In this document: in pieces, positions 16,374 through 23,890 of the stretch | Layout of the letters: each line of letters opens with the position of its first letter | Position numbering within the stretch: the stretch's first letter is position 1 | Source: a virus | IMG/VR virus record: IMGVR_UViG_3300047472_000309 | Coordinates: 1 to 64,000 of that record | Direction: 5' to 3' (one strand) | DNA: 64,000 nt | Made by a program: the position numbers and the translations under genes | The notes under the pieces: generated by a model | What the model was told of the DNA's origin: nothing | Databases searched by the model: none | What the model saw: only the letters and a program-made list of their open reading frames with translations

Positions 16374-16771
16374 TTTCTTTGGTAGTCGTAGTTCGTATTG
16401 GCAGGACGATTGTGGATGTAGTACCACAAGTACAGATCAATCCCGCGGATTTCTAAATCGATGAAGCAGTTATCCCCGTACAACTGCGGCACCTTGATGT
16501 ACTGGCCCGTGTAGTAATCCAGATCCAACTGTGAACGGATCTGGTCATGCAGTCGGGCAAAGCGCCAATCCCGCGGATCGTGGTTCACAGAGAACAAATG
16601 ATACACCTGCTCAATCTGTTCTTTCACGATCCATTCGATCAAGCGCTCTTCGCTTAACCCGGAGAAGACCAGTTGACTCGCAACGGCCCTCGTAGCGCCC
16701 TTTAAGACGCTCAGGAAGTCATGGATCTCCTGGATCAATAGCGCCCTAGGTTCGACGGTTAAGAGGTTCAT
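16364..16771 (-). CDS. First gene of the seven-member cluster (G)
   Basis: 135 residues, ATG with AAGGAG upstream. N-terminal helices (LLIQEIHDFLSVLKGATRAV; RLIEWIVKEQIEQVYHLF), then aromatic strands (EIRGIDLYLWYYIHN) and the tail NYDYQRKWN. Heads the leftward cluster that runs to 12894. Unknown function. Confidence 0.77.
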   Translation of the reverse strand: MNLLTVEPRALLIQEIHDFLSVLKGATRAVASQLVFSGLSEERLIEWIVKEQIEQVYHLFSVNHDPRDWRFARLHDQIRSQLDLDYYTGQYIKVPQLYGDNCFIDLEIRGIDLYLWYYIHNRPANTNYDYQRKWN

Positions 16772-16830
16772 GGCGGCTCCTTATACACAGTATCCAGCGG
16801 CTACGTTTGTTTTGACTATTTGTGTAACTG

Positions 16831-16890
16831 CGGCATAAAAAAATAATCAGTCCCTTTTGCACCCTCCTACTGGAAGGCATAAAAGGGACT
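16831..16890 (-). terminator. Strong terminator closing the RNA downstream of phuZ
   Basis: Perfect 10-bp stem AGTCCCTTTT / AAAAGGGACT, then GATTATTTTTTTATGCCGC on the minus strand. Confidence 0.85.
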
Positions 16891-17470
16891 CACCTCGTCC
16901 GATGCTCACCCAAACAGCGACCCGTAAAACGGACTGTGGGATTGTTGCGATCGGAACTGAGGTGGTCTGGACATCTCAAGATGCGAGCCAAGAGTTAGGC
17001 CCTATCGCTCATCCTTACCACGACCCATGGGTCTAGTAAACGATTGCCTCGGGTACTCCCTTGAAAACTGTCGCACTTATTGCCTCCTGCTCACCGGGGG
17101 TGGCAGGCCATTACTCACGGAATGTAAAAGACTGCCTAGCCCCTAAATGCACCCCCTGCGCCTGATGCGCGGTTCGGCTGGTATGGGACTAAGAGTCTGC
17201 GCATGGCCAAATCATCGGTCCGAATCAACGGGCCAAGCGCATCGCCTCAATGGCTGAAGGTACTACGAGCACCCTTAGCTCGCGTTGCCTTCCCCAGCTG
17301 GGGACGTCGCGCATGATGTCTATTCACCCGAGCTTGCGCCAGCCGAGGTGAGGACCGATGAACTTTGCGATTGGCGGCCGCTTGGAGGGAAGGGAACCAT
17401 GAAAAATCATGGTAGAGCCACTTCATCTCCCGCAGCCACCATCGAGCCAGGTTTCTCACATGGCTAAACA
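16891..17470 (-). ncRNA. Large structured non-coding RNA candidate downstream of phuZ
   Basis: About 620 bases without a gene between the phuZ stop and a strong terminator. Complementary segments: 17352-17361 with 17212-17221 (10 bp perfect), 17231-17240 with 17199-17208 (9 of 10), which together cross as a pseudoknot; hairpins 17396-17413 (7 bp), 17324-17351 (10 of 11), 17291-17304, 17022-17033 and 16909-16940; nested 17096-17101/17151-17156 and 17102-17106/17132-17136. Minus strand chosen because the terminator is at that end. Resembles in size the ornate phage RNAs ROOL and GOLLD, but I cannot assign it. Confidence 0.65.
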
Positions 17471-17514
17471 TCGGTTCTTATTGCTTTCCTTATCGTGTTT
17501 GCTGCGTTCTTGTT

Positions 17515-18519
17515 TTAGAGGATCAGCCCCGTTTCATCCGCACGGTCGCCTGCGCCCAAAATGGACTTGTGCGCGACGCGCGATTGCTGTTCCTCGCTCA
17601 GGTGCGTGAGCACCCGTTGCACGTTGTCCACGGCTTCGTGGATCACCCGGTCGCCCGTGATGTAATGCACCGGCGATTCCTTGGCGATGTTCTCGGGCAT
17701 GTCAGCCGGGAACAGACCCAGAAAGCGCACTTCCGGCATGAACGGCAGCGTTGCATCGGCACCCGCTTTCGCCAGCGTCGCGACGCTGATGACGTTGCCC
17801 ACGTGAGCGTGCGATTCGCCGTTCTTGACGATGTGCAATCCAGCGAGCATCGGCTGCTTGAAGGTGGTGACCTTGTCGAAGCGCAACCAGTTGTAGAGGT
17901 CACGCGTGTCGAGCTCGGTGTTCTCGCGGCTAAAGAGCGCAGCGAGGCCGACCACGACGGTTTCGATTTCAGCGTCCACCGCCGCACGCGGCGTGTCTTG
18001 CGTGTTCTGCAAATACGCGATGACGATCGGTGCACCCGCGGCCTTGGCGATGGCTTCGTAGGACTTGATCGTGTTGAGCGTGTTCTCCGCGTACAGACGC
18101 GTCGACGCATCACCCACCATGACCACAACCACCGGCACATCACGTGCGAGCAGCTCTTGCGTGAGGATCGGGCCGATCACCGAACCCGAACCGCCCGAGG
18201 CCGAATGCATCACCAGCGCCAGGTTGCCCGGCTTGTACGTGTGCAAGATTTCCTTGGCACGTTCTTTCACGACGGCAGCGTGTTCGCGACGCACTTGTCC
18301 AGCGCCATCGAGGCCCTGGAAGTGGTACACCGCATCGGCTGCGATGTCGGCGCTGAGTATGTTGGACTTGGAGGTGTCGATATAAACCGGATCGACGATC
18401 GCCATGCCTGCCTGACTCTTGCCGCGGTACTTCTCAAAGCGCGTCGCAATGTTCGTGCCAGCTCCGCCCGCTGCGTAGATGCTGATACGACCTTTGACTT
18501 TCTCGATGATTTCGGACAT
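17515..18519 (-). CDS. phuZ: PhuZ, phage tubulin/FtsZ-like GTPase
   Basis: 334 residues, the size of known PhuZ proteins. The tubulin signature loop is SASGGSGSVIGP (about residues 107-118), preceded by an N-terminal GAGGAGTN-like nucleotide loop (AAGGAGTNIATRFEKY, about residue 17) and followed by the strand/helix order of the GTPase domain (VPVVVVMVGDAST; APIVIAYLQNTQDT). The C-terminal end is acidic (GAGDRADETGLIL), as in PhuZ where the tail drives filament assembly. PhuZ filaments form a spindle that centres the phage nucleus and carries capsids. ATG with AGGAAAG upstream. An inverted repeat at 18547-18575 lies in its leader. A long non-coding region follows the gene. Confidence 0.93.
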   Translation of the reverse strand: MSEIIEKVKGRISIYAAGGAGTNIATRFEKYRGKSQAGMAIVDPVYIDTSKSNILSADIAADAVYHFQGLDGAGQVRREHAAVVKERAKEILHTYKPGNLALVMHSASGGSGSVIGPILTQELLARDVPVVVVMVGDASTRLYAENTLNTIKSYEAIAKAAGAPIVIAYLQNTQDTPRAAVDAEIETVVVGLAALFSRENTELDTRDLYNWLRFDKVTTFKQPMLAGLHIVKNGESHAHVGNVISVATLAKAGADATLPFMPEVRFLGLFPADMPENIAKESPVHYITGDRVIHEAVDNVQRVLTHLSEEQQSRVAHKSILGAGDRADETGLIL

Positions 18520-18546
18520 GTTTCTTTCCTAGTTTTTCAAAATGAA

Positions 18547-18574
18547 GCACTCCTACATAGTAGGGGATGTGCTC
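18547..18574 (-). promoter_or_regulatory. Inverted repeat in the phuZ leader
   Basis: CCTAC-ATA-GTAGG at 18552-18564 flanked by AGCAC ... GTGCT. Could be an operator, a promoter element (the minus strand reads CTACTATGTAGG, containing TATG) or an RNA hairpin. Confidence 0.45.
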
Positions 18575-18576
18575 GT

Positions 18577-18600
18577 AAAAAATGCCTGGCGAAGCAGGCA
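18577..18600 (-). terminator. Terminator between the early gene and phuZ
   Basis: Minus-strand stem TGCCTG / CAGGCA with loop CTTCGC, then TTTTTTAC. Confidence 0.8.
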
Positions 18601-18602
18601 CC

Positions 18603-19013
18603 TTAAACTGCGGCCAGGTGACCGTTGATGACCGCTTCGGTGATGATGGTGGTCGACATCGGCTTGTCTTCAGCGATGAAGAACTCTTCGAACTTCGATT
18701 CGTGGAAGTGCATTTCCAACGGCACGAGTTCGGTCGAGTTACGTTCCTTGGCGTTCAGGTACTCCATCACCTTGCGCTTGGAACCGGCCCACAGGACACC
18801 TGCTTCCAACTCGCCCTTGAACGTCTTGTGAGCGCCATCAGCCATCGAAGCACGGAAGCCTTCGACGATAAAGTCACCCAGCGCGTTTTGGCTCACGCGG
18901 TACAGGATGGTAGCGCCATTGCTGGACACTTCATCCATTGCATAGTGCTTGTTCATGTACACAAGAGCAGCCAGGTTAGCTGCGTAAGCCTTGATGTTAG
19001 CAACGTTGTTCAT
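18603..19013 (-). CDS. Unknown early protein
   Basis: 136 residues from ATG 19013 with AGGAG upstream; an early promoter lies about 70 nt upstream and a terminator directly after, so it is a single-gene early unit next to phuZ. Helical N-terminus (VANIKAYAANLAALVYMNKH) and a mixed C-terminal part (VPLEMHFHESKFEEFFIAED). Family not recognised. Confidence 0.8.
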   Translation of the reverse strand: MNNVANIKAYAANLAALVYMNKHYAMDEVSSNGATILYRVSQNALGDFIVEGFRASMADGAHKTFKGELEAGVLWAGSKRKVMEYLNAKERNSTELVPLEMHFHESKFEEFFIAEDKPMSTTIITEAVINGHLAAV

Positions 19014-19079
19014 GGTAATGCTCCTGAGAATAGACGAGATAGAATAGGTTGTCGAAGCTTCTTGCTTCAACTCAAGGAC

Positions 19080-19108
19080 GTAATATAGGTCTGAAATTGT
19101 TTTCAATC
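19080..19108 (-). promoter_or_regulatory. Early promoter
   Basis: Exact TATATTAC core preceded by GATTGAAAACAATTTCAG at the same spacing as the chmA promoter. Confidence 0.75.
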
Positions 19109-19158
19109 GACTTTTAACACGCGATCCTATGTAGATTCTTTTTTAGCGGAGGCCAAGA

Positions 19159-19962
19159 GTGAATCCTATCACCCGAGCTGTGGATGATCTGAAGTTCAGG
19201 ATTCCACGGCGTGTATTGGAAGAGGTGTTTGTCGAGCGCACGGCCCGTTGGCGTACTGCCCCGCGCTCGATCGACGAGTGTATTTTGGAACAAGTGGTGC
19301 GCCCCCGTGTGCTGGTGGACTGTAACCTGGTGGGTGGCACCGAAGCGTTTGTGTATCTGGATGATATTCCGTACGAACGCATGAACGACTACACGTCGGT
19401 GTATCGCATCCCCAAGACCAAGACGCAGGGTCGCTCGATTCTGTCGGTGCTGAACATCACATTCGCTGACCCGACGAAAGTCTCGAGCTACGGGATTGCC
19501 GCAGGCGCGCAGAACACCACGATGCTGCAAGCCGGTCAGGCTGTGATGGATGCTTACGGTGCCTTGCCCGTGACCTCCACCCATCGCGTGCAGTTGATCG
19601 GGGAAAACACCATCATGGTGCGCGATACCATCGTGCTGCCGCCGGACGTGTATCTGCGTTGTATTCTGGCTAACGACGAGAACATGTCGCATATCCAGAT
19701 GCGCAGCTATCGGCCTTTCTGTCGGCTGGTGGAACTCGCGGTGAAAGCCTACATCTACAATGACCAAGTCATCGAGATGGACATCGGCAAGATTCGTGGC
19801 GGTCAGGAAATCGGTAAGTTCAAGGAAATCGTCGAGGAGTACAAGGACGCGGAAGAACAGTATCAGGAGTTCTTGGCGACCACCTGGCAGAAGGTGGCGT
19901 ATATGAACGACAATGAGACGTTCAACCGATTTGTCAGGTCCCTGATTGGCGGCTACCGGTAA
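19159..19962 (+). CDS. Unknown rightward protein, probably virion-related
   Basis: 267 residues, GTG start with GGAGG six bases upstream. Beta-rich middle (STHRVQLIGENTIMVRDTIV) and a C-terminal coiled coil (KFKEIVEEYKDAEEQYQEFL). Isolated rightward gene between leftward early genes, closed by its own terminator, as is 8485-9621; late virion or neck function is only suggested by this context. Confidence 0.8.
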   Translation: MNPITRAVDDLKFRIPRRVLEEVFVERTARWRTAPRSIDECILEQVVRPRVLVDCNLVGGTEAFVYLDDIPYERMNDYTSVYRIPKTKTQGRSILSVLNITFADPTKVSSYGIAAGAQNTTMLQAGQAVMDAYGALPVTSTHRVQLIGENTIMVRDTIVLPPDVYLRCILANDENMSHIQMRSYRPFCRLVELAVKAYIYNDQVIEMDIGKIRGGQEIGKFKEIVEEYKDAEEQYQEFLATTWQKVAYMNDNETFNRFVRSLIGGYR

Positions 19963-19973
19963 CACGGTCATAG

Positions 19974-20002
19974 CGGGCAGCCCCAGGGCTGCCCGTATGC
20001 CG
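19974..20002 (+). terminator. Hairpin with TATGCCG
   Basis: Stem CGGGCAGCC / GGCTGCCCG followed directly by TATGCCG, then a second short hairpin GCCGC/GCGGC with TTATGCGG. Confidence 0.7.
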
Positions 20003-20012
20003 CTGTAGCGGC

Positions 20013-20612
20013 TTATGCGGCGTTGCGCAACTGGAGCTTCACGAAGGTTCCGGCCGCGGCTTCCTGGCCCTTAGCGAAGTCTACGAGACCCTTGGTGAGT
20101 GGCATGATGGTGAGCGTGAAACCTACGCCGTTCTCGTCGACCTTGAACACACAGGTGTTGGAGAGCTGGGAGACGAGGTTACGCATTTGGCTGAAGGCCG
20201 ACGCGTAGTCGAAGTCGATCCCAGCCGCTTTCTGCCAGCGCTTGCCGAATTCCTTCTTGGCAGCTTTTTCCAGACGCGGGTAGATGGCTTTGGCGTTCAC
20301 GTAGGTGCCTGCGTCTTCACCCATCTCGATCGTGACCTTCATCACGAGCTGATCGTCAACGTTCACCCGATAGCCTTCCAGCCGTCGGTACATGCCCTGA
20401 TGGGAGCCCGCGTCGAACACGAAGTCGGTCGCCAGCGCCGGATGGGCGCCCAATTCACGCACAGTACGACGCACGAGACGCATCACCGGTTGCTCGTCAG
20501 CGCTGTAGAGCGAATTGATGTGGTTTTCGATAAACCCTTCATCTGCGTTGGTCGCTTCGAAATTCTTGAAGTCGTAGTTGGCGAAGAAGAAGGAAAGAGC
20601 TTTGTGGTTCAT
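20013..20612 (-). CDS. Unknown protein
   Basis: 199 residues from ATG 20612. Aromatic N-terminus (MNHKALSFFFANYDFKNFEA), helical basic middle (YPRLEKAAKKEFGKRWQKAA), beta-rich end. No signal, membrane segment or motif recognised. Part of the leftward block of small genes; convergent with the gene at 19159. Confidence 0.77.
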   Translation of the reverse strand: MNHKALSFFFANYDFKNFEATNADEGFIENHINSLYSADEQPVMRLVRRTVRELGAHPALATDFVFDAGSHQGMYRRLEGYRVNVDDQLVMKVTIEMGEDAGTYVNAKAIYPRLEKAAKKEFGKRWQKAAGIDFDYASAFSQMRNLVSQLSNTCVFKVDENGVGFTLTIMPLTKGLVDFAKGQEAAAGTFVKLQLRNAA

Positions 20613-20670
20613 GTGAATCTCAGTGGTCTGTGTGGTACTTGGGCAAACCTGGCGTCGCCCCTGGTGTTTA

Positions 20671-20937
20671 TTAAAAGAGGACTAGCAACTGGTACGCGCG
20701 ATCGAACTGTTCGATGGCAAGCGAGAAGAGGTTAATCCTTCGCAGCACAACCCCCGAGCGAAAGTAGGCCGAAGCCAGGGCGTAAGCGGAATTCATCTCA
20801 AGCAACATTTGCGTGTGCTCGCGTTCAACGCGCTTACGTTCTCGTTTTGCCGCTACGTACATGTCACTGCACCGCTGACGTTCTTCCGTCCAAAAGGCAG
20901 GCGGTTGATTCTCGCGGGTTAAGGGGATAGAGTACAT
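20671..20937 (-). CDS. Small basic helical protein
   Basis: 88 residues; ATG follows the previous stop with AAGG in between. Strongly helical and basic (YVAAKRERKRVEREHTQMLL) with a hydrophobic C-terminal helix ending LAIEQFDRAYQLLVLF. Unknown. Confidence 0.72.
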   Translation of the reverse strand: MYSIPLTRENQPPAFWTEERQRCSDMYVAAKRERKRVEREHTQMLLEMNSAYALASAYFRSGVVLRRINLFSLAIEQFDRAYQLLVLF

Positions 20938-20945
20938 CGTCGGCC

Positions 20946-21218
20946 TTACGCAGCAAGTGCAGTAGCGCTACCTTCTTCGATAGCCTTGATAAAGGCTTTC
21001 ACCTCGTTGAGCATCGTCTGGTAGGTATTCAGTTGGTGGACCGTGTCGCCACCCAACGCTTCGGGATGCTTGAGCGTTTGCTCGATCTGAGCCAGGCGCA
21101 CGAGTTGCCCGATATTGGAGGTCAGTGCCTTGCATTCCCGGATCGCTCCGTGCAAGGAAATCTTGAGCTTATTCAGGATAGCCTGAAGCTCGGCTTCGGT
21201 AAAGCGCGCGTTAGGCAT
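20946..21218 (-). CDS. Small helical early protein
   Basis: 90 residues from ATG 21218. Almost all helix (EAELQAILNKLKISLHGAIR; TMLNEVKAFIKAIEEG), probably a helical bundle. A variant early promoter (TAAATTAC) is about 60 nt upstream. Unknown. Confidence 0.75.
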   Translation of the reverse strand: MPNARFTEAELQAILNKLKISLHGAIRECKALTSNIGQLVRLAQIEQTLKHPEALGGDTVHQLNTYQTMLNEVKAFIKAIEEGSATALAA

Positions 21219-21276
21219 GCTAGTTCTCACGCGGGTAGGTTGGGAAAATAAGAAGGGTCTCTCGTCCCCCTCTCAT

Positions 21277-21284
21277 GTAATTTA
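21277..21284 (-). promoter_or_regulatory. Possible variant early promoter
   Basis: Minus strand ACCTAAATTAC, one base off the TATATTAC core and sharing the preceding ACC; the upstream GATT element is missing. Confidence 0.4.
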
Positions 21285-21314
21285 GGTATCCCGACATACC
21301 AAAAAAGCATCACG

Positions 21315-21503
21315 TCATTTTTGTTTTGCAGGGGGCACTGGAGCGTCCACTTGACCAGGCCATTTCACCACACTGAGCTCTTTATTCTCATGCCGGGGGG
21401 CTTCCGGATACAGGGCATGCAGATTGTACAGGCAGTCCTTGTTAAAGAACGCACCCAGATGCCCGTGCGGGAGTTCCACCAGTGCCACTTCCTTTTTTGC
21501 CAT
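21315..21503 (-). CDS. Small unknown protein
   Basis: 62 residues from ATG 21503 (a longer frame upstream runs through the terminator and is not credible). Mixed composition, MAKKEVALVELPHGHLGAFF at the start, Pro/Lys-rich end. Unknown. Confidence 0.62.
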   Translation of the reverse strand: MAKKEVALVELPHGHLGAFFNKDCLYNLHALYPEAPRHENKELSVVKWPGQVDAPVPPAKQK

Positions 21504-21524
21504 CACAAACCTAAGAGAAAAGAC

Positions 21525-21566
21525 CAAAAAAAAAGACTGAAAAAGAGAGGCCCCGAAGGGCCCCCT
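21525..21566 (-). terminator. Intrinsic terminator
   Basis: Minus-strand GGGGGCCC-TTC-GGGGCC stem followed by TCTCTTTTTCAGTCTTTTTTTTT. Confidence 0.75.
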
Positions 21567-21605
21567 TAAACTCACCCCTCAGGCGAGGGGCAAGGGAGTT
21601 TTCGG

Positions 21606-21800
21606 TTAGCGCGGCAGATCCGCTTCGACCTCAATCATACCGGCCAGACGATACAGGAGCGTGGCGGCATGATTGGTGGAGCTCGCCGCGGCTGAGATTT
21701 CCTGGAAGGTCGGCTTATCGTCCAATGAGGCGAGAATATGCAGCGCTTGTTCCAGGCCGCTTTTAATCTCCTTCATCATGAGCTGCTTATTACGCGCCAT
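21606..21800 (-). CDS. Small helical protein
   Basis: 64 residues from ATG 21800, overlapping the previous gene by 11 bases. Helices KQLMMKEIKSGLEQALHILA and STNHAATLLYRLAGMIEVEA. Unknown; last gene before a terminator. Confidence 0.7.
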   Translation of the reverse strand: MARNKQLMMKEIKSGLEQALHILASLDDKPTFQEISAAASSTNHAATLLYRLAGMIEVEADLPR

Positions 21801-22323
21801 AGCGAGCCCCGTCGATAAAAGAGACTTCGAACTGACCATCAAAGCGCATCGTTACGCGCTCGTAGATCGGATGCTCACCCTCGTGCTCCACTTCACGCGG
21901 CTTCACAAAGCGGATCTTGCACTTGACGGCCGACTCATCGTCGATCACTTTGCACTCGCGCTTGAGGAGTTCTTCGAAACCGCGCTCAAGCGCGAAAGCA
22001 TACTGAGCGTCTTCGCCCAGCTTCACCATGATGACGTTCTGCATCAGCACACGCAGATTATCGACCACGACGTTGTAGGCGCGTTTGCGGCGCAGATCTG
22101 CGGGCTTCACCCCGGCCCGATCGGCCATGATGATAAGGTCAGCCATGGCGCGCAGACTGTCGCGCACCTTACCTGCCCAGAGCGTCGTGTCCAGGTCGCC
22201 ACCGGCGAACTTGAACTTACCGACGATGCGTTGATCGAGGCTCAGGTTAGCGATCTTGCGGATCTCTTCCGTGTGCGCCTTCAGGGACGTGACGGGAATT
22301 GCTGTAGTGTTAGTTTCGGCCAT
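21790..22323 (-). CDS. Unknown early-region protein
   Basis: 177 residues, ATG with AAGGAG upstream. Helical and basic in the middle (GVKPADLRRKRAYNVVVDNL), with a beta-rich C-terminal third (YERVTMRFDGQFEVSFIDG). Within a leftward chain of overlapping small genes. Family not recognised. Confidence 0.77.
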   Translation of the reverse strand: MAETNTTAIPVTSLKAHTEEIRKIANLSLDQRIVGKFKFAGGDLDTTLWAGKVRDSLRAMADLIIMADRAGVKPADLRRKRAYNVVVDNLRVLMQNVIMVKLGEDAQYAFALERGFEELLKRECKVIDDESAVKCKIRFVKPREVEHEGEHPIYERVTMRFDGQFEVSFIDGARYGA

Positions 22324-22358
22324 TTTGGTTCTCCTTAGTTTCGGTAGGGGTGAACGAC

Positions 22359-22685
22359 TTACTGCGGTACATCGAGCAGATTGACGCTTGTTTCGCCGAT
22401 CGTGATATTGAACTGGTCAAAGAGCAACCAGTGATCTTGCCACTCGAGGTTGCCCAACACCGGATGCTGCGTCGCGCCTGCTTGCGGCAGAGTGAAACCA
22501 AAGAGCTCCGACAGGAATGTCTGGTTCGGCAACGCGATGACCTTACGTTTGCTGTGAGGGCCTTCGGGCAACACGTAACGCTGCAGTGCCTTCTTCAGCT
22601 CATTAACCGTGACTTCGGCGGGTGAATGCTGCGCTTCCTGATAGCGCAAGGTGAGCAAGTGGCTCACGATAGAGGTACCGTACAT
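22359..22685 (-). CDS. Unknown small protein
   Basis: 108 residues from ATG 22685 with AAGGAGCG upstream. N-terminal helices (TVNELKKALQRYVLPEGP), C-terminal strands (WLLFDQFNITIGETSVNLL). Unknown. Confidence 0.74.
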   Translation of the reverse strand: MYGTSIVSHLLTLRYQEAQHSPAEVTVNELKKALQRYVLPEGPHSKRKVIALPNQTFLSELFGFTLPQAGATQHPVLGNLEWQDHWLLFDQFNITIGETSVNLLDVPQ

Positions 22686-22695
22686 TAAGCGCTCC

Positions 22696-22878
22696 TTAAT
22701 GACCTTGAGACTGGATTTCGTTGATGCGGGCCATTTGCAGCGAGTGACCCACTTCGCAGGTGGTGGCGATAACACCAGCGAACGTCATGAAGCACAGTGC
22801 CACGAAGGCACCCATCTTCACTTTATTCACGAGCTTCTGGCTTTGGCTCAGGTAATCTTTGCTGGCGTGGTCGATCAT
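22696..22878 (-). CDS. Small single-span membrane protein
   Basis: 60 residues; ATG 22878 is seven bases from GGAG, a second ATG sits two codons upstream. One hydrophobic segment at about residues 23-42 (KMGAFVALCFMTFAGVIATT) between a basic N-terminal part and a polar tail, so probably an inner-membrane protein with the N-terminus inside. Unknown role. Confidence 0.72.
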   Translation of the reverse strand: MIDHASKDYLSQSQKLVNKVKMGAFVALCFMTFAGVIATTCEVGHSLQMARINEIQSQGH

Positions 22879-22939
22879 GGTCATGCTCCAAGAGATGAAA
22901 AGAGGGATGTAAAAACTGAGATTATTTAAACGGCACACT

Positions 22940-22961
22940 GGCTAGGGGTTGCCCCCTAGCC
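22940..22961 (-). terminator. Hairpin between small genes
   Basis: Perfect 9-bp stem GGCTAGGGG / CCCCTAGCC; no T-tract, followed on the minus strand by AGTGTGCCGTTTAAATAATC. Confidence 0.5.
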
Positions 22962-22984
22962 GCTATGTCGTTCTGTCACTTGCC

Positions 22985-23407
22985 TTAGAACCCGAAGCGT
23001 GCACGCGGGCGAGCCGTAGCACGCACAGAGATGCGCACTTCATCCACCTGACGGCCCGGCAGCGGGCGCGACACGCGCGGCGTACCCAGCATGGATTCGA
23101 TGCTCGACTGGATGCGCACCACAGTCGTGCTGTGGGTGCCGAAGATGGACGCGCGTTCTGACGTATCAGTCGACAGATTCAGGCCCAGACCATCCAGGCC
23201 TTCGACCACCATCGTGGTGACCTTCTGACCATGGATCGAGGGCATGACTTCCGTCTTACCGAGGATCGTGCCCGGCTTAAGCGTGATGTTTTCTTCCTGC
23301 GTCCAGCTACGGCTTTCGTGACCGAGAAGCGTATCTTCTTCGATCGAGTAGCGCACCATGGCGCGCACGGTGTTGGACGAGGCGATATTGAGATTGATCG
23401 TGAACAT
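22985..23407 (-). CDS. Unknown beta-rich protein
   Basis: 140 residues, ATG with AACAAGGAAG upstream. Beta-rich (FTINLNIASSNTVRAMVRYS; ITLKPGTILGKTEVM) with a basic Arg/Pro C-terminus (RATARPRARFGF). Could bind nucleic acid through the tail; no family recognised. Confidence 0.75.
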   Translation of the reverse strand: MFTINLNIASSNTVRAMVRYSIEEDTLLGHESRSWTQEENITLKPGTILGKTEVMPSIHGQKVTTMVVEGLDGLGLNLSTDTSERASIFGTHSTTVVRIQSSIESMLGTPRVSRPLPGRQVDEVRISVRATARPRARFGF

Positions 23408-23445
23408 GGCTTTGCTTCCTTGTTTAAATGTAGGGGGTCTTCAAA

Positions 23446-23472
23446 CGCGGGGGAGCGTCTTCTCTCCCCCGC
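23446..23472 (-). terminator. GC-rich hairpin
   Basis: Perfect 10-bp stem CGCGGGGGAG / CTCCCCCGCG just after the 23485 gene, without a clear T-tract. Confidence 0.6.
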
Positions 23473-23484
23473 GGGTACTACCGG

Positions 23485-23748
23485 TTACTCGCCTGCGAAG
23501 AGCGCATCAAGGGCGTCACTCGACCAGGCTTCGGTGTAGCCAAAGGACGTCTCCTCTGCCAGGCCGAACTGCGCAGGCAGATTCAACTCATGGCGCAGCG
23601 AGACTTCCTGAACCTCCTCGAACACTGACATTTCTTCGATGTCGTAGATGTCCAGGAGTTGCCTGCGCTTCGGCGTATGGTCCTTCGCTTCAGACTTGCG
23701 AAAGACATGGGCCAGATTACCGAAGCGAAAGGGCTTGTTTTGCGACAT
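23485..23748 (-). CDS. Small early protein
   Basis: 87 residues from ATG 23748 with GGAG upstream and an early promoter 76 nt further up. Basic N-terminal half (FRKSEAKDHTPKRRQLLDIY), acidic second half (EEMSVFEEVQEVSLRHELN). Unknown. Confidence 0.75.
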   Translation of the reverse strand: MSQNKPFRFGNLAHVFRKSEAKDHTPKRRQLLDIYDIEEMSVFEEVQEVSLRHELNLPAQFGLAEETSFGYTEAWSSDALDALFAGE

Positions 23749-23823
23749 GGTTTCTCCAATTGCTTGAGAAGAGGTTGAACTACGGGAGTGGTTAGAACTG
23801 GTTACTTGCTCTAACTCAGCCGG

Positions 23824-23852
23824 AGAATATATGGTTGAAATCTTTTTCAATC
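23824..23852 (-). promoter_or_regulatory. Early promoter
   Basis: Minus strand GATTGAAAAAGATTTCAACC then TATATTCT; same spacing as the chmA promoter, core ending in CT instead of AC. Confidence 0.65.
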
Positions 23853-23865
23853 CACGTCACTCCGG

Positions 23866-23890
23866 CATAAAGGCCTGGGTCACCCCAGGC
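23866..23890 (-). terminator. Hairpin overlapping a stop codon, followed by TTTATGCCG
   Basis: Stem GCCTGGG / CCCAGGC; the stop of the 23880-24095 gene lies in the loop, and TTTATGCCGG follows. Confidence 0.6.

Noticed and set aside
17160-17210. Group I intron core (AGACTC...AGTCC near the large structured region)
   Set aside because: The P3/P7 conserved sequences and flanking exons could not be found; phuZ is intact.
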